NCBI GenBank assembly: GCA_013824265.1
Contig: PNNO01000004.1
Location: 62,001-126,000, forward strand
Direction of reading: 5' to 3'
DNA: 64,000 bases
From: a bacterium
GTDB lineage: Bacteria > Patescibacteriota > Gracilibacteria > UBA1369 > PNNO01
Positions 35,557 through 43,367 of the stretch are shown one piece after another; within the stretch, counting starts at the first letter, position 1; every line of letters starts with the position of its first letter. Under the pieces are notes generated by a model that saw only the letters and a program-made list of their open reading frames with translations, had not been told where the DNA came from and ran no database searches. The position numbers and the translations under genes are program-made.

Positions 35557-35557
35557 T

Positions 35558-36499
35558 TTAGATCTTATTTAAAACTTCCATAACTGCCTTCAAATCAGAG
35601 GGCAGTTTATTTTTTATATCAATAATTTTTCCATCCGGCAGTTTAAATACAAGGCTTTCCGCATGAAGAAATTGTCTTTTTAATCCAAGTCTTCTGGCTT
35701 CATCATTCACTCTTTTATCACCATAGATATCATCTCCTACGACAGGATGTCCGATTGAAGCAAAATGCACACGTATCTGGTGGGTTCGGCCTGTTAAAAT
35801 GGTAGCTTCCACCAAAGTGTAAGAGTCATAAAAATCAATAACTTTATATTCTGTAATTGCCTCTCTGCCTTCATTTTCCATTGCAAGACCAATCTTCTTC
35901 CTGTCTCTTCTTGCCCTCGTAAGAGGAGCCTCTATTCTTCCGGATTCATGCTCAAGCTTCCCACGCACAAGGGTAAGATATTTCTTTGCTATGTCCCTTT
36001 TTTTCATCAGCCCAATCAAATACCTGTGAATTTCGTTGTTCTTTGCAATAATAAGTAGTCCGGAAGTATCCTTGTCTATTCTGTGAACAATCCCGGGCCT
36101 CAACATTCCGCCAATATTACTAAGATTTTTTGATCCAAAATGATGAAGAAGCGCATTTACCAATGTCCCGGAAAAATGTTTACCTTCCTCTGTTGGATGT
36201 GTAACCATGCCGGAAGGTTTTTCAACAATCGCAATATCATCGTTCTCAAAAACAATATTGAGTTTTATATCTTCAGGTTTTGGAAAATGTATCTGATTAT
36301 CCTGTAAAAAGATATCCAGAACATCGCCTTCCTTTAGGTCGTAATGAGCTTTTGCAGGTTCATTATTTACAGTTATTTTCCCATCTTTAATGGATTTTTG
36401 AATTGAAGATCTTGAATGATCGGGAAAAAAATCTGACAAAAACCTATCAAGTCTTTGTCCTTTATTTAGAAAATCTATTTTTATTGAGTCCTTTTTCAT
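35558..36499 (-). CDS. RluD-family 23S rRNA pseudouridine synthase
   Basis: A 313-residue protein with an N-terminal S4 RNA-binding domain (QRLDRFLSDFFPDHSRSSIQ, about 15-75) and a pseudouridine synthase domain whose catalytic aspartate lies in HRIDKDTSGLLI (about 138-149). GRTHQIRVHFASIGHPVVGD is the second family signature. This fits the RluC/RluD group, probably modifying 23S rRNA. The exact site cannot be read from sequence. It lies 3 bases after the TrmB-like regulator. Confidence 0.9.
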   Translation of the reverse strand: MKKDSIKIDFLNKGQRLDRFLSDFFPDHSRSSIQKSIKDGKITVNNEPAKAHYDLKEGDVLDIFLQDNQIHFPKPEDIKLNIVFENDDIAIVEKPSGMVTHPTEEGKHFSGTLVNALLHHFGSKNLSNIGGMLRPGIVHRIDKDTSGLLIIAKNNEIHRYLIGLMKKRDIAKKYLTLVRGKLEHESGRIEAPLTRARRDRKKIGLAMENEGREAITEYKVIDFYDSYTLVEATILTGRTHQIRVHFASIGHPVVGDDIYGDKRVNDEARRLGLKRQFLHAESLVFKLPDGKIIDIKNKLPSDLKAVMEVLNKI

Positions 36500-36502
36500 A
36501 TG

Positions 36503-37291
36503 TTAATCTTTTAAGCCAGCCTTCCATGCCATTTGAAACATAGCTTTATGAAGCTTTGCAATTTCGTGACTTTCTATTACTACCCCAAGCAGCTCATTTT
36601 TAGCAAGAGATACAATCGAAACTTTATCGTCATAAATATTGGTTTCATTATGAAAAATCGGAACATCCTTTGGCACCCATCTTATTTCCATAAGAGGATC
36701 TTTTTTTGCAAGTATTGGGGGATATTGCTCAAGCAAATATTTTCGAACATCAGGTGTATCCGGCACAATTACTTTTATTGGTATTTTGTACTTTTCTACA
36801 CGCAGTTTCGCATAATCTTTAATATATTTAGACAAAGTCGGACCTGCTTTAAGCCATGAATCAAAAGCACTCCATGAACAAAGAGGTTCAGTGGAATTAA
36901 GTGTGTCATTCATAGCTCTTTTAACACCTTCTTCTCCCTCATAAAAACGAATTTTTGGCTTGATACTAAGCGGATTTGTAAGTGCATAAAAATCCGGAAG
37001 CAAAGTTACAAAATCTTTTCTGTTTTCATTTATACTGTGCTCCTGTTGTTCAAGGTTCTGAACAATAACTTGCGGATCGGCTGCCGCAAAATATTTAACA
37101 TCTGCGCGAACATGTTCATTTACATATCCTTTTGAAATAAGACTATCAAGAATAAGGTAAGTCGTAGACCTGTTGATGCTGGCTTTTTTGCCTATAACAC
37201 TGGCAGGCTGGGATCCAAGTTCAAGAAGAGAAAGATAAACATGTGCCTCTTTTGCATTTAAACCGATTTTTTTAAGAATTCCTTCAAGCAT
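36503..37291 (-). CDS. TrmB-like transcriptional regulator
   Basis: A 262-residue protein. The N-terminal winged helix (about 5-75) has the TrmB pattern LLELGSQPASVIGKKASINRSTTYLILDSLISKGYV. The C-terminal part (about 100-262) is the effector-type domain found in many archaeal and Patescibacterial TrmB-like proteins. These control sugar or other metabolic genes in archaea. The gene's own promoter is overlapped by an inverted repeat, suggesting autoregulation. Co-expression with rluD 3 bases downstream is likely. Confidence 0.8.
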   Translation of the reverse strand: MLEGILKKIGLNAKEAHVYLSLLELGSQPASVIGKKASINRSTTYLILDSLISKGYVNEHVRADVKYFAAADPQVIVQNLEQQEHSINENRKDFVTLLPDFYALTNPLSIKPKIRFYEGEEGVKRAMNDTLNSTEPLCSWSAFDSWLKAGPTLSKYIKDYAKLRVEKYKIPIKVIVPDTPDVRKYLLEQYPPILAKKDPLMEIRWVPKDVPIFHNETNIYDDKVSIVSLAKNELLGVVIESHEIAKLHKAMFQMAWKAGLKD

Positions 37292-37330
37292 ATAAGATAA
37301 ATTATGTTGTTTGCGATCACCAACAGGTGC

Positions 37331-37369
37331 ATTATTGCATTAACACAACAATAAATCAAGAGATTGTTG
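37331..37369 (-). promoter_or_regulatory. Promoter and operator-like repeat of the trmB-like gene
   Basis: On the minus strand TTGATT (37354-37359), 17-bp spacer, AATAAT (37331-37336). The inverted repeat CAACAAT (37346-37352) / ATTGTTG (37363-37369) places one arm in the spacer and the other just upstream of -35. Confidence 0.5.
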
Positions 37370-37386
37370 CGAGGTGTCACAAAACA

Positions 37387-37415
37387 TTGATAATAATATT
37401 GAAATACCTTACTAT
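37387..37415 (+). promoter_or_regulatory. Promoter for the short RNA / tyrS leader
   Basis: TTGATA (37387-37392), exactly 17 bp, TACTAT (37410-37415). The predicted start is near 37422. Confidence 0.55.
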
Positions 37416-37421
37416 GTAGAT

Positions 37422-37503
37422 GCAGCTAGTTAGTTGGAGCCACGGAGCCTCTCCGAACTAGCTACACCAAAAGAGTAGAAGCGGAGCGCGCTTCTGCTTT
37501 TTT
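37422..37503 (+). ncRNA. Candidate small RNA or tyrS attenuator leader
   Basis: From the predicted start to a terminator T-run is about 82 bases. The first hairpin has 8-bp arms AGCTAGTT (37424-37431) and AACTAGCT (37456-37463) with an inner GGAG/CTCC pair. The second is a GC-rich terminator. There is no open reading frame of note and no match to T-box, SRP RNA or tmRNA signatures. It may be a stand-alone RNA, or an attenuator reducing read-through into tyrS. Confidence 0.45.
37477..37503 (+). terminator. Terminator of the short RNA
   Basis: Stem AGAAGC (37477-37482) / GCTTCT (37490-37495) with a 7-base loop, extendable by further A/G-T/C pairs across one mismatch, and six T at 37498-37503. 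Confidence 0.65.
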
Positions 37504-37513
37504 GGTTATATCG

Positions 37514-37535
37514 GAGCCGAGCCTTAGCGAGGCTC
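37514..37535. repeat. Dispersed hairpin element, diverged copy 4
   Basis: Arms GAGCC (37514-37518) and GGCTC (37531-37535). On the minus strand the inside reads TCGCTAAGGCTC, which aligns with TCACTAACGTTC of the copies at 680 and 803 with three changes. Confidence 0.4.
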
Positions 37536-37610
37536 TTTGGAAATATTGTTTACAATACTGATGAAAACCCATATCATTGGCCTGAAGCAATATTTTTAAA
37601 TAAGCAAATT

Positions 37611-38822
37611 ATGATAGATAAGTCGAAAGAGAAGATTGAGGCGGTCCTTTCTCGCGGAGTTGTTGATGTAATTCAGAAAGACGAACTTAAAAAGAAGTTA
37701 GCTTCCGGAAAAGAGCTAAGAATAAAGCTTGGGATAGATCCTTCCGGGTCAGATCTTCATATAGGACATATGGTCGTTATTAAAAAACTCAAGGAATTCC
37801 AGGAAATGGGACATAAAGTAGTTCTTGTCTTCGGAAACTTCACAGGGCAAATAGGCGATCCAACAGGCAAAATGGAGTCAAGAAAAGCCAAAACAAAGGA
37901 GGAGCTGGAAAAAAATGCAAAAAAATATATCGATCAGGTAAGCATTCTTTTGGATACAAGTAAGATTGAAGTTCGTTGGAACGCAGATTGGCTAGAGAAA
38001 CTTTCTTTTGCCGATGTAGTTCAGCTTGCATCCTGTTTTACAGTGGCACAAATGATGGAACGGGATATGTTTCAGGACAGAGTAAGTAAAAATCTTCCAA
38101 TATCAATGCATGAGTTTTTGTATCCTTTAATGCAAGGATACGACTCAGTAGCATTAAAAGCCGATCTTGAGCTTGGAGGAACAGACCAAACTTTCAACCT
38201 TCTTGCAGGAAGAACAATTCAAAAAGCTTATGGCCAAATTCCTCAGGACATTCTAACCGTTCCAATTCTTGAAGGAATGGATGGAGTTAAAAAAATGGGC
38301 AAATCGGAAAACAACTATATAGCCGTAGATGACTTACCAAATGAAATGTTTGGAAAAGTAATGAGTATTCCCGATAATCTAATTACAAAATATTTTGAGC
38401 TTGCAACGAATGTTCCGCTTTCGGAAATCAATGAAATGAAAAAAGCGATTGAAGCAGGAGAAAACCCAATGACATTCAAAAAAAGGCTTGGTAGAGAACT
38501 TGTTACTATTTATCATTCCGCAGAAGAAGGAGAAAAGGCCGAACAGGAATTTACAAATGTATTTAGTCAGCGTCAATTGCCGGAAGATATTGAAATTGTA
38601 AAAATAAGCGAAGCTGAAATAAATATTGTAAACTTTATGGCGGAAAACAAGCTTGTTGCATCAAAAAGTGAAGCAAGAAGACTTTTGGAACAGGGAGCCG
38701 TAAAAATAAATGATGAAAAACTAACTCAGGAAGTTTTAAATATTTCAAAAACGAATGAAACAATAATACAGGTTGGAAAAAGAAGATTTATCAAGGTTAT
38801 ATATGTTGGAAACTCGGCTTAA
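37611..38822 (+). CDS. tyrS: Tyrosyl-tRNA synthetase
   Basis: A 403-residue class I synthetase. The HIGH motif is LHIGH (about 47-51) after LGIDPSGSD, and the KMSKS motif is KMGKS (about 227-231). A C-terminal S4 domain (about 340-400, SKSEARRLLEQGAVKIN) binds the tRNA. It fits the TyrZ-like branch with a short first domain. The end overlaps recG by 20 bases. Upstream is a promoter with a terminator hairpin in the leader, so attenuation is possible. Confidence 0.93.
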   Translation: MIDKSKEKIEAVLSRGVVDVIQKDELKKKLASGKELRIKLGIDPSGSDLHIGHMVVIKKLKEFQEMGHKVVLVFGNFTGQIGDPTGKMESRKAKTKEELEKNAKKYIDQVSILLDTSKIEVRWNADWLEKLSFADVVQLASCFTVAQMMERDMFQDRVSKNLPISMHEFLYPLMQGYDSVALKADLELGGTDQTFNLLAGRTIQKAYGQIPQDILTVPILEGMDGVKKMGKSENNYIAVDDLPNEMFGKVMSIPDNLITKYFELATNVPLSEINEMKKAIEAGENPMTFKKRLGRELVTIYHSAEEGEKAEQEFTNVFSQRQLPEDIEIVKISEAEINIVNFMAENKLVASKSEARRLLEQGAVKINDEKLTQEVLNISKTNETIIQVGKRRFIKVIYVGNSA

Positions 38823-40842
38823 AGACGTACTTAGAACAACAACCAGACATTTAAATAAACTGGAAAGTCTTGGCATAAAAACTGCCGGTGATCTTTTGAT
38901 AAATTTTCCGCGAACGTACAACGACCGCAGCGATGTTACTTCCATAGCGAATCTCTCGCTTACTGAAGTTAATACCGTAAGAGGAATAATTACTCATATT
39001 TTTAGCAAGAAAACAAGAAATGGGAAGTTAATGACAATGGCAAAATTAACGGATGAAACCGGGACGGCCGGCATTATCTGGTTTAATCAGCCATATATAA
39101 AAAGAATGCTTTTTAACGGAACGGAGGTCGTAATGATGGGAAAAGCAAAGATGTCTTTTGGGAATATCACTTTGCAAAGTCCCACTTTTGAACTTCAAAA
39201 AGAAGAACAAATCCACAGTGAAAGAATTGTCCCTGTTTATCATGAAACGGAAGGCATTAATTCAAAATGGATTCGTGAAAAAATAAAACCGTTAATAGAT
39301 GAATGGACAAAATACTTTAAAGATTATCTTCCGACGGAAATAGTTGAAAAAAACAAATTTTTAACTCTTGGTGAGGCCATAAAGAATATTCATTTTCCGG
39401 AAAATGAAGAGCTTTTAAATAAGGCCCGGGAACGCCTTGGATTCGATGAACTTTTTATTCTGCAACTTCGTGCGCTTCAAAAAAAATGGCAGTGGCAACA
39501 AGTAACAAGCGCAGATAATATTTCAATACCTCAAAACATAGAATTGATAAAAGAATTTTTGAGCAAACTTCCTTTTGAGCTTACGGGAGCGCAAAAAAAG
39601 ACTCTCTATGAAATTTTATTGGACATGGAAAAACCATATCCAATGAGCAGGCTTGTTCAGGGAGATGTTGGGTCAGGAAAAACAATTGTAGCTGTGGCGG
39701 CAATTTTAAATACCGTTAAGGCCGGATTTCAAATAGCGTTAATGGCCCCAACCGAAATTCTTGCAAAGCAGCATTATTCAAGTATTTACAAATTTCTTCT
39801 GCCATATGGTTTTAATATTCAATTTATTTCCGGCAGTACAACTGAAAGTCAGAAAAAAGAAATTGTAGGACAAATGAAAAAAGGAACCGTAGATATAGTA
39901 ATAGGAACTCACGCTTTAATTCAGGAAAATATAGGCTTTAAAAAACTCGGACTTGCGATTGTTGATGAGCAACATCGTTTTGGAGTTAAACAAAGAAGCG
40001 TACTTAAAAGTTTTGGCAGCCCGCACCTTTTAAGTCTCTCTGCGACTCCCATTCCAAGAACACTTGCAATGACTCTTTATGGAGATCAGGATCTTTCCGT
40101 TATCGACGAAATGCCCAAAGGAAGACAGGAAATCATCACGCGATTAATCCCGGAAAACAAAAGAATAGACGCATACAGATGGATAGAAGATCAAGTAAAA
40201 AAAGGCAGGCAGGTTTTTGTAATTTGTCCTTTAATAGACGAGTCGGACACACTTGGAGTTAAATCCGTAACACAGGAATATGCCCATCTTAAAGAGAATA
40301 TTTTCCCTCACCATGAAATAGGACTTTTGCATGGAAAACTAAAATCAAATGAAAAAAGCAAAATAATGGAAGACTTTTCGGCAAATAAAATAAGTATTCT
40401 TGTCTCAACTTCGGTTGTTGAAGTGGGAATTGACGTTCCAAATGCAACAATAATGCTTATTGAAGGCGCGGAAAGATTCGGACTTTCGCAACTTCATCAA
40501 TTTAGAGGAAGAGTTGGAAGGGGAGAGCATCAATCATATTGTTTTTTGTTTACTGGAAGCCAGTCTCAAGAGGCTAATCAGAGACTAGCTTCGATGGTTA
40601 AGTATTCTTCCGGATTCAAACTTGCGGAAATAGACTTGGCATTAAGAGGTCCGGGAGAAATTTACGGCGTTAAACAAAGTGGAATTCCGGATTTAAAACT
40701 GGCTTCATTAACGGATTCAATAAGTATAGAAAAAGCCCGCATGGAGGCCAACGCAATAATAGAAGTTGATCCTGAACTTGAAAATTATCCACGCTTAAAA
40801 GAAAAAATAAATCAGCTTGAGGACGTTTACGTTAAAGACTAG
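38803..40842 (+). CDS. recG: ATP-dependent DNA helicase RecG
   Basis: RecG remodels stalled replication forks and Holliday junctions. The 679-residue protein has an N-terminal OB-fold wedge domain (about 50-150). The helicase core carries GDVGSGKT (Walker A), VDEQHRFG (DExH box), LSATPIPRTLAM and the C-terminal QLHQFRGRVGRGEHQSYC. The ATG at 38803 is used here; a TTG at 38773 would add 10 residues inside tyrS. The 3' end overlaps convergent pabB by 11 bases. Confidence 0.95.
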   Translation: MLETRLKDVLRTTTRHLNKLESLGIKTAGDLLINFPRTYNDRSDVTSIANLSLTEVNTVRGIITHIFSKKTRNGKLMTMAKLTDETGTAGIIWFNQPYIKRMLFNGTEVVMMGKAKMSFGNITLQSPTFELQKEEQIHSERIVPVYHETEGINSKWIREKIKPLIDEWTKYFKDYLPTEIVEKNKFLTLGEAIKNIHFPENEELLNKARERLGFDELFILQLRALQKKWQWQQVTSADNISIPQNIELIKEFLSKLPFELTGAQKKTLYEILLDMEKPYPMSRLVQGDVGSGKTIVAVAAILNTVKAGFQIALMAPTEILAKQHYSSIYKFLLPYGFNIQFISGSTTESQKKEIVGQMKKGTVDIVIGTHALIQENIGFKKLGLAIVDEQHRFGVKQRSVLKSFGSPHLLSLSATPIPRTLAMTLYGDQDLSVIDEMPKGRQEIITRLIPENKRIDAYRWIEDQVKKGRQVFVICPLIDESDTLGVKSVTQEYAHLKENIFPHHEIGLLHGKLKSNEKSKIMEDFSANKISILVSTSVVEVGIDVPNATIMLIEGAERFGLSQLHQFRGRVGRGEHQSYCFLFTGSQSQEANQRLASMVKYSSGFKLAEIDLALRGPGEIYGVKQSGIPDLKLASLTDSISIEKARMEANAIIEVDPELENYPRLKEKINQLEDVYVKD

Positions 40843-42142
40843 CAAATATACTGCCCGCCTTAAACATTGTTTCCTCATATTCTTTTTCCGGAATTGAATC
40901 ATACACAACCGCTCCGCCAACATTAAAGTAAAGATTGTTTTTATGCGCGACAATTGTTCTTATAACGATATTCGAATCAAATCGCGCATCGTTTGCAACA
41001 AAGATTGTTCCCGTATAAAGATGCCTGGTGTCTTTTTCGAGCTCATCAATAATTTCCATACTTCGAATTTTTGGACAGCCCGTTATAGACCCCCCGGGGA
41101 AACATGCTTTTAAAAGATCACCGTACTTTACGCCTTTCTTAAGCCTGCTTTCGATAATAGAAATAAGATGCCAAACATTATTAAAAGCCTCAATTCTTCT
41201 GTGATCTTTAACTGCAACGCTTCCAAATTCACTCACTTTCCCAAGATCATTTCTTAAAAGGTCAACAATCATAGCCAGCTCCGCGGAATCTTTTTCGGAA
41301 GTTAAAAGTTCTATTCTATTTTCATCATCTTCTTTTGGGGTTTTCCCGCGTGGAGAGGTTCCTTTTATAGGACGAGTCTCAACTTTATCACCTTTAGCAA
41401 ACAAAAATCTTTCAGGAGAATTACAAATTACAGAGTAATCACCAAAAGCCAAATAAGCGGAAAACGGAGATGAATTTATACCGTAAAGCTTTTGAAATAT
41501 GGCGTAAGGCTCACCTTTAAACATGGTTGTGCATTGATGAGACAAGCTTACTTCGTAAACGTCCCCCTTCTTTATGTAATCAATTATTCTCTCAACGTTT
41601 TTACAATATTCTTCTTTAGTCATGCATTTAATGTTTTTGTCGGCGGAAAAGGAATATTTTTTATTCTTTGTCTCAAAAATTTCTCTATGGTCAGTAAGCA
41701 AATCACCTTCAAGGAGAGCCTGAATAAGATAATTTTTTTTATCCTGATGATCAAACACTATAAAATCCTTATAGAAAACAACGGCAGCCTTCGGCGGCGA
41801 ATAAGAATCTACAGTTGTCTTTGGAAGTTCTTCAACAAAATGCGCGCTGTCGTAAGATATAAACCCTATCGAGCTCCACAAATTCAAAGGATACCCATAT
41901 TTTTTTACCGAATAATAATCCAAAAGTTCGTTAATATCGGCAAACGGATCATCATTTGAAATATGTATATAAAAAGGATTAATACCGATAAAAGAATACC
42001 GGCTGTTATCATCCATTCCTTTGCCGGTTAAAAGTGCACTATAAGGTTGATTGGCAAAAGGCGCGTAAAATTCTTCCGGAGTTTTATAAGTTTCAAACTC
42101 AGTTAATTTAAGATCAACTAATTTTGGTTTTGGTTTACTCAT
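40832..42142 (-). CDS. pabB: Aminodeoxychorismate synthase component I
   Basis: A 436-residue chorismate-binding enzyme that, with PabA, makes 4-amino-4-deoxychorismate for folate. PIKGTSPRG contains the lysine that distinguishes PabB from TrpE (PIAGT). SAELAMIVDLLRNDLGKV, FPGGSITGCPKIRSM and the final EEYEETMFKAGSI-like region are family signatures. Its start overlaps the pabA stop by 4 bases (ATGA-type), indicating coupling. No pabC is seen nearby. Confidence 0.88.
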   Translation of the reverse strand: MSKPKPKLVDLKLTEFETYKTPEEFYAPFANQPYSALLTGKGMDDNSRYSFIGINPFYIHISNDDPFADINELLDYYSVKKYGYPLNLWSSIGFISYDSAHFVEELPKTTVDSYSPPKAAVVFYKDFIVFDHQDKKNYLIQALLEGDLLTDHREIFETKNKKYSFSADKNIKCMTKEEYCKNVERIIDYIKKGDVYEVSLSHQCTTMFKGEPYAIFQKLYGINSSPFSAYLAFGDYSVICNSPERFLFAKGDKVETRPIKGTSPRGKTPKEDDENRIELLTSEKDSAELAMIVDLLRNDLGKVSEFGSVAVKDHRRIEAFNNVWHLISIIESRLKKGVKYGDLLKACFPGGSITGCPKIRSMEIIDELEKDTRHLYTGTIFVANDARFDSNIVIRTIVAHKNNLYFNVGGAVVYDSIPEKEYEETMFKAGSIFASL

Positions 42143-42714
42143 AATATTTTTATAAAATTTTCCATAAGCTTGTCTCCATGGTGGGTCATAAAAGACTCAG
42201 GATGGAACTGGACACCGAAAACCGGATATTTCTTATGCTCAATAGCCATCGGGATATCATCTTTTGTCCGTGCCGTAACAATAAGTTCATCCGAAATTTC
42301 GGCTATAATAAGCGAATGATAGCGCGCGACCTCCATATTTTGAGACACATTTTTAAATAGACCTTTCCCGTTATGGATGATAGTCGATTTTTTCCCGTGA
42401 ACGGGCAGGGGAGAGGCGATAGTGACTCCCCCGAAGACCTCATTAATGCACTGCATGCCCAGACAGACGCCAAAAATCGGCAGTTTAGTGTGGAAGTTTT
42501 TGATGATTAAATTGGAAATTCCGGCATCTTTGGGAGCCTTTGGTCCAGGCGAAATCACAACTCCATCATATTCCGATTCGATGTCAAGTTTCCTGAAATT
42601 TTCAAAATCATGACGTTTAACGTCGACGCAAACTTTTTTCTGTTTATTAATTTGTTGATACAAGTTGTAAGTAAAAGAATCGTAATTATCAACAAGTAAA
42701 ATTTTTTTCATCAC
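42139..42714 (-). CDS. pabA: Aminodeoxychorismate/anthranilate synthase glutamine amidotransferase subunit
   Basis: A 191-residue class I glutamine amidotransferase. Catalytic Cys is in FGVCLGMQ (about 75-82) and His/Glu in FGVQFHPESF (about 166-175). LLVDNYDSFTYNL opens the protein, VISPGP the oxyanion region. It supplies ammonia to PabB, encoded next with a 4-base overlap. The subunit could also serve an anthranilate synthase, as in species with a single shared TrpG/PabA. Confidence 0.9.
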   Translation of the reverse strand: MMKKILLVDNYDSFTYNLYQQINKQKKVCVDVKRHDFENFRKLDIESEYDGVVISPGPKAPKDAGISNLIIKNFHTKLPIFGVCLGMQCINEVFGGVTIASPLPVHGKKSTIIHNGKGLFKNVSQNMEVARYHSLIIAEISDELIVTARTKDDIPMAIEHKKYPVFGVQFHPESFMTHHGDKLMENFIKIL

Positions 42715-42757
42715 AGAGACGAGTATTAACTAATTTTCAGAATTTAAGTGAGAACAC

Positions 42758-42787
42758 ACTATAACAAAAAATAAATCTTTATTCCAA
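42758..42787 (-). promoter_or_regulatory. pabA promoter
   Basis: On the minus strand TTGGAA (42782-42787), 18-bp spacer, TATAGT (42758-42763). The leader to the ATG at 42714 is about 37 bases. Confidence 0.5.
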
Positions 42788-42968
42788 AGTACTTTGGGTC
42801 ATCTTTTTTACAAAAACGCCTTAAAACGAAAGTTTTGAGTATTGGGCTCATACAAGCCATTAAATCAGTACAGTGGAGTAGGCGACTCAAGCAAATTACA
42901 CCTTTGAAGATAAAAACACCGTTCCAGAGAGGCCAATTTAGCATATCCATACCCGAATCACCTATTTG

Positions 42969-42992
42969 TTTGCACAAGATATATTGTGCAAA
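42969..42992. promoter_or_regulatory. Perfect 9-bp inverted repeat, probable operator
   Basis: Arms TTTGCACAA and TTGTGCAAA separated by gatata. The spacing and symmetry suit a dimeric helix-turn-helix repressor. It lies 27 bp upstream of the -35 box of the small gene at 43080. Confidence 0.45.
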
Positions 42993-43018
42993 ATACTATA
43001 GCGGTAGAAATATAGGGC

Positions 43019-43048
43019 TTGACTATTCCCCACTTCATATTATATAAA
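43019..43048 (+). promoter_or_regulatory. Promoter of the 95-residue gene
   Basis: TTGACT (43019-43024), 18-bp spacer, TATAAA (43043-43048). Confidence 0.5.
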
Positions 43049-43079
43049 ATTACGGACTACAATTAATTCCAATAAACAA

Positions 43080-43367
43080 ATGACTGATCGTTTTGCAAAT
43101 TTTTCAGAACAGAACAAAAGAGATCTTAAATTCCATCTTTCCCTTTTAGACGACCAAGCTGCCAAATTTGGAACAATTGAAAAAGGTGACTCCCAAGAAG
43201 GCTCGTGTATAGAGGAAATAGTGAGTCTCGCAAAAGCATTGACCGAAAATTTTAGAATTGAGTATAATCGTGTTTTGAATTACGCAGTACACATGGCTCC
43301 GGCAAAAAAAGATGCGCTAAGAGAAGCCCTATCAAAAACCGAGGCACCTGTTGAAAAAAAACCTTAA
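43080..43367 (+). CDS. Hypothetical protein, 95 residues
   Basis: I do not recognise this protein. It is soluble, mostly charged and probably helical, with one cysteine (SCIEE), and ends in a Lys/Pro tail. It has its own promoter and a nearby operator-like palindrome, which supports a real gene. It overlaps the end of convergent elp3 by 4 bases. No function is proposed. Confidence 0.6.
   Translation: MTDRFANFSEQNKRDLKFHLSLLDDQAAKFGTIEKGDSQEGSCIEEIVSLAKALTENFRIEYNRVLNYAVHMAPAKKDALREALSKTEAPVEKKP

Larger units (their letters stand above)
37292..37610. other. 319-bp regulatory region between the trmB-like gene and tyrS
   Basis: No protein gene fits. It contains two divergent promoters, an inverted repeat around the minus-strand -35 box, a candidate short RNA or attenuator (37422-37503), and a diverged copy of the dispersed hairpin element (37514-37535). 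The last 75 bases before tyrS show no clear Shine-Dalgarno motif. Confidence 0.6.
42715..43079. other. 365-bp intergenic region with divergent promoters and an 18-base operator-like palindrome
   Basis: No convincing protein gene is present. It holds the pabA promoter (minus), the promoter of the small gene at 43080 (plus), and a perfect inverted repeat TTTGCACAA / TTGTGCAAA (42969-42977 and 42984-42992, 6-base spacer). The middle section 42790-42960 shows nothing I can identify; two short open frames there (42759-42977 minus, 42835-43047 plus) lack any protein-like pattern. Confidence 0.6.

Noticed and set aside
36533-36859. Plus-strand frame of 108 codons
   Set aside because: It is fully antisense to the TrmB-like gene, and its Phe/Tyr/Ile-rich translation is typical of a reverse-strand shadow.
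37422-37610. T-box riboswitch before tyrS
   Set aside because: No T-box consensus or antiterminator core was found, and the leader between promoter and terminator is much too short for stem I plus specifier loop.
42759-43047. Small genes on either strand between pabA and the 95-residue gene
   Set aside because: The two open frames have random-looking composition, no start context and overlap the promoters and the palindrome.
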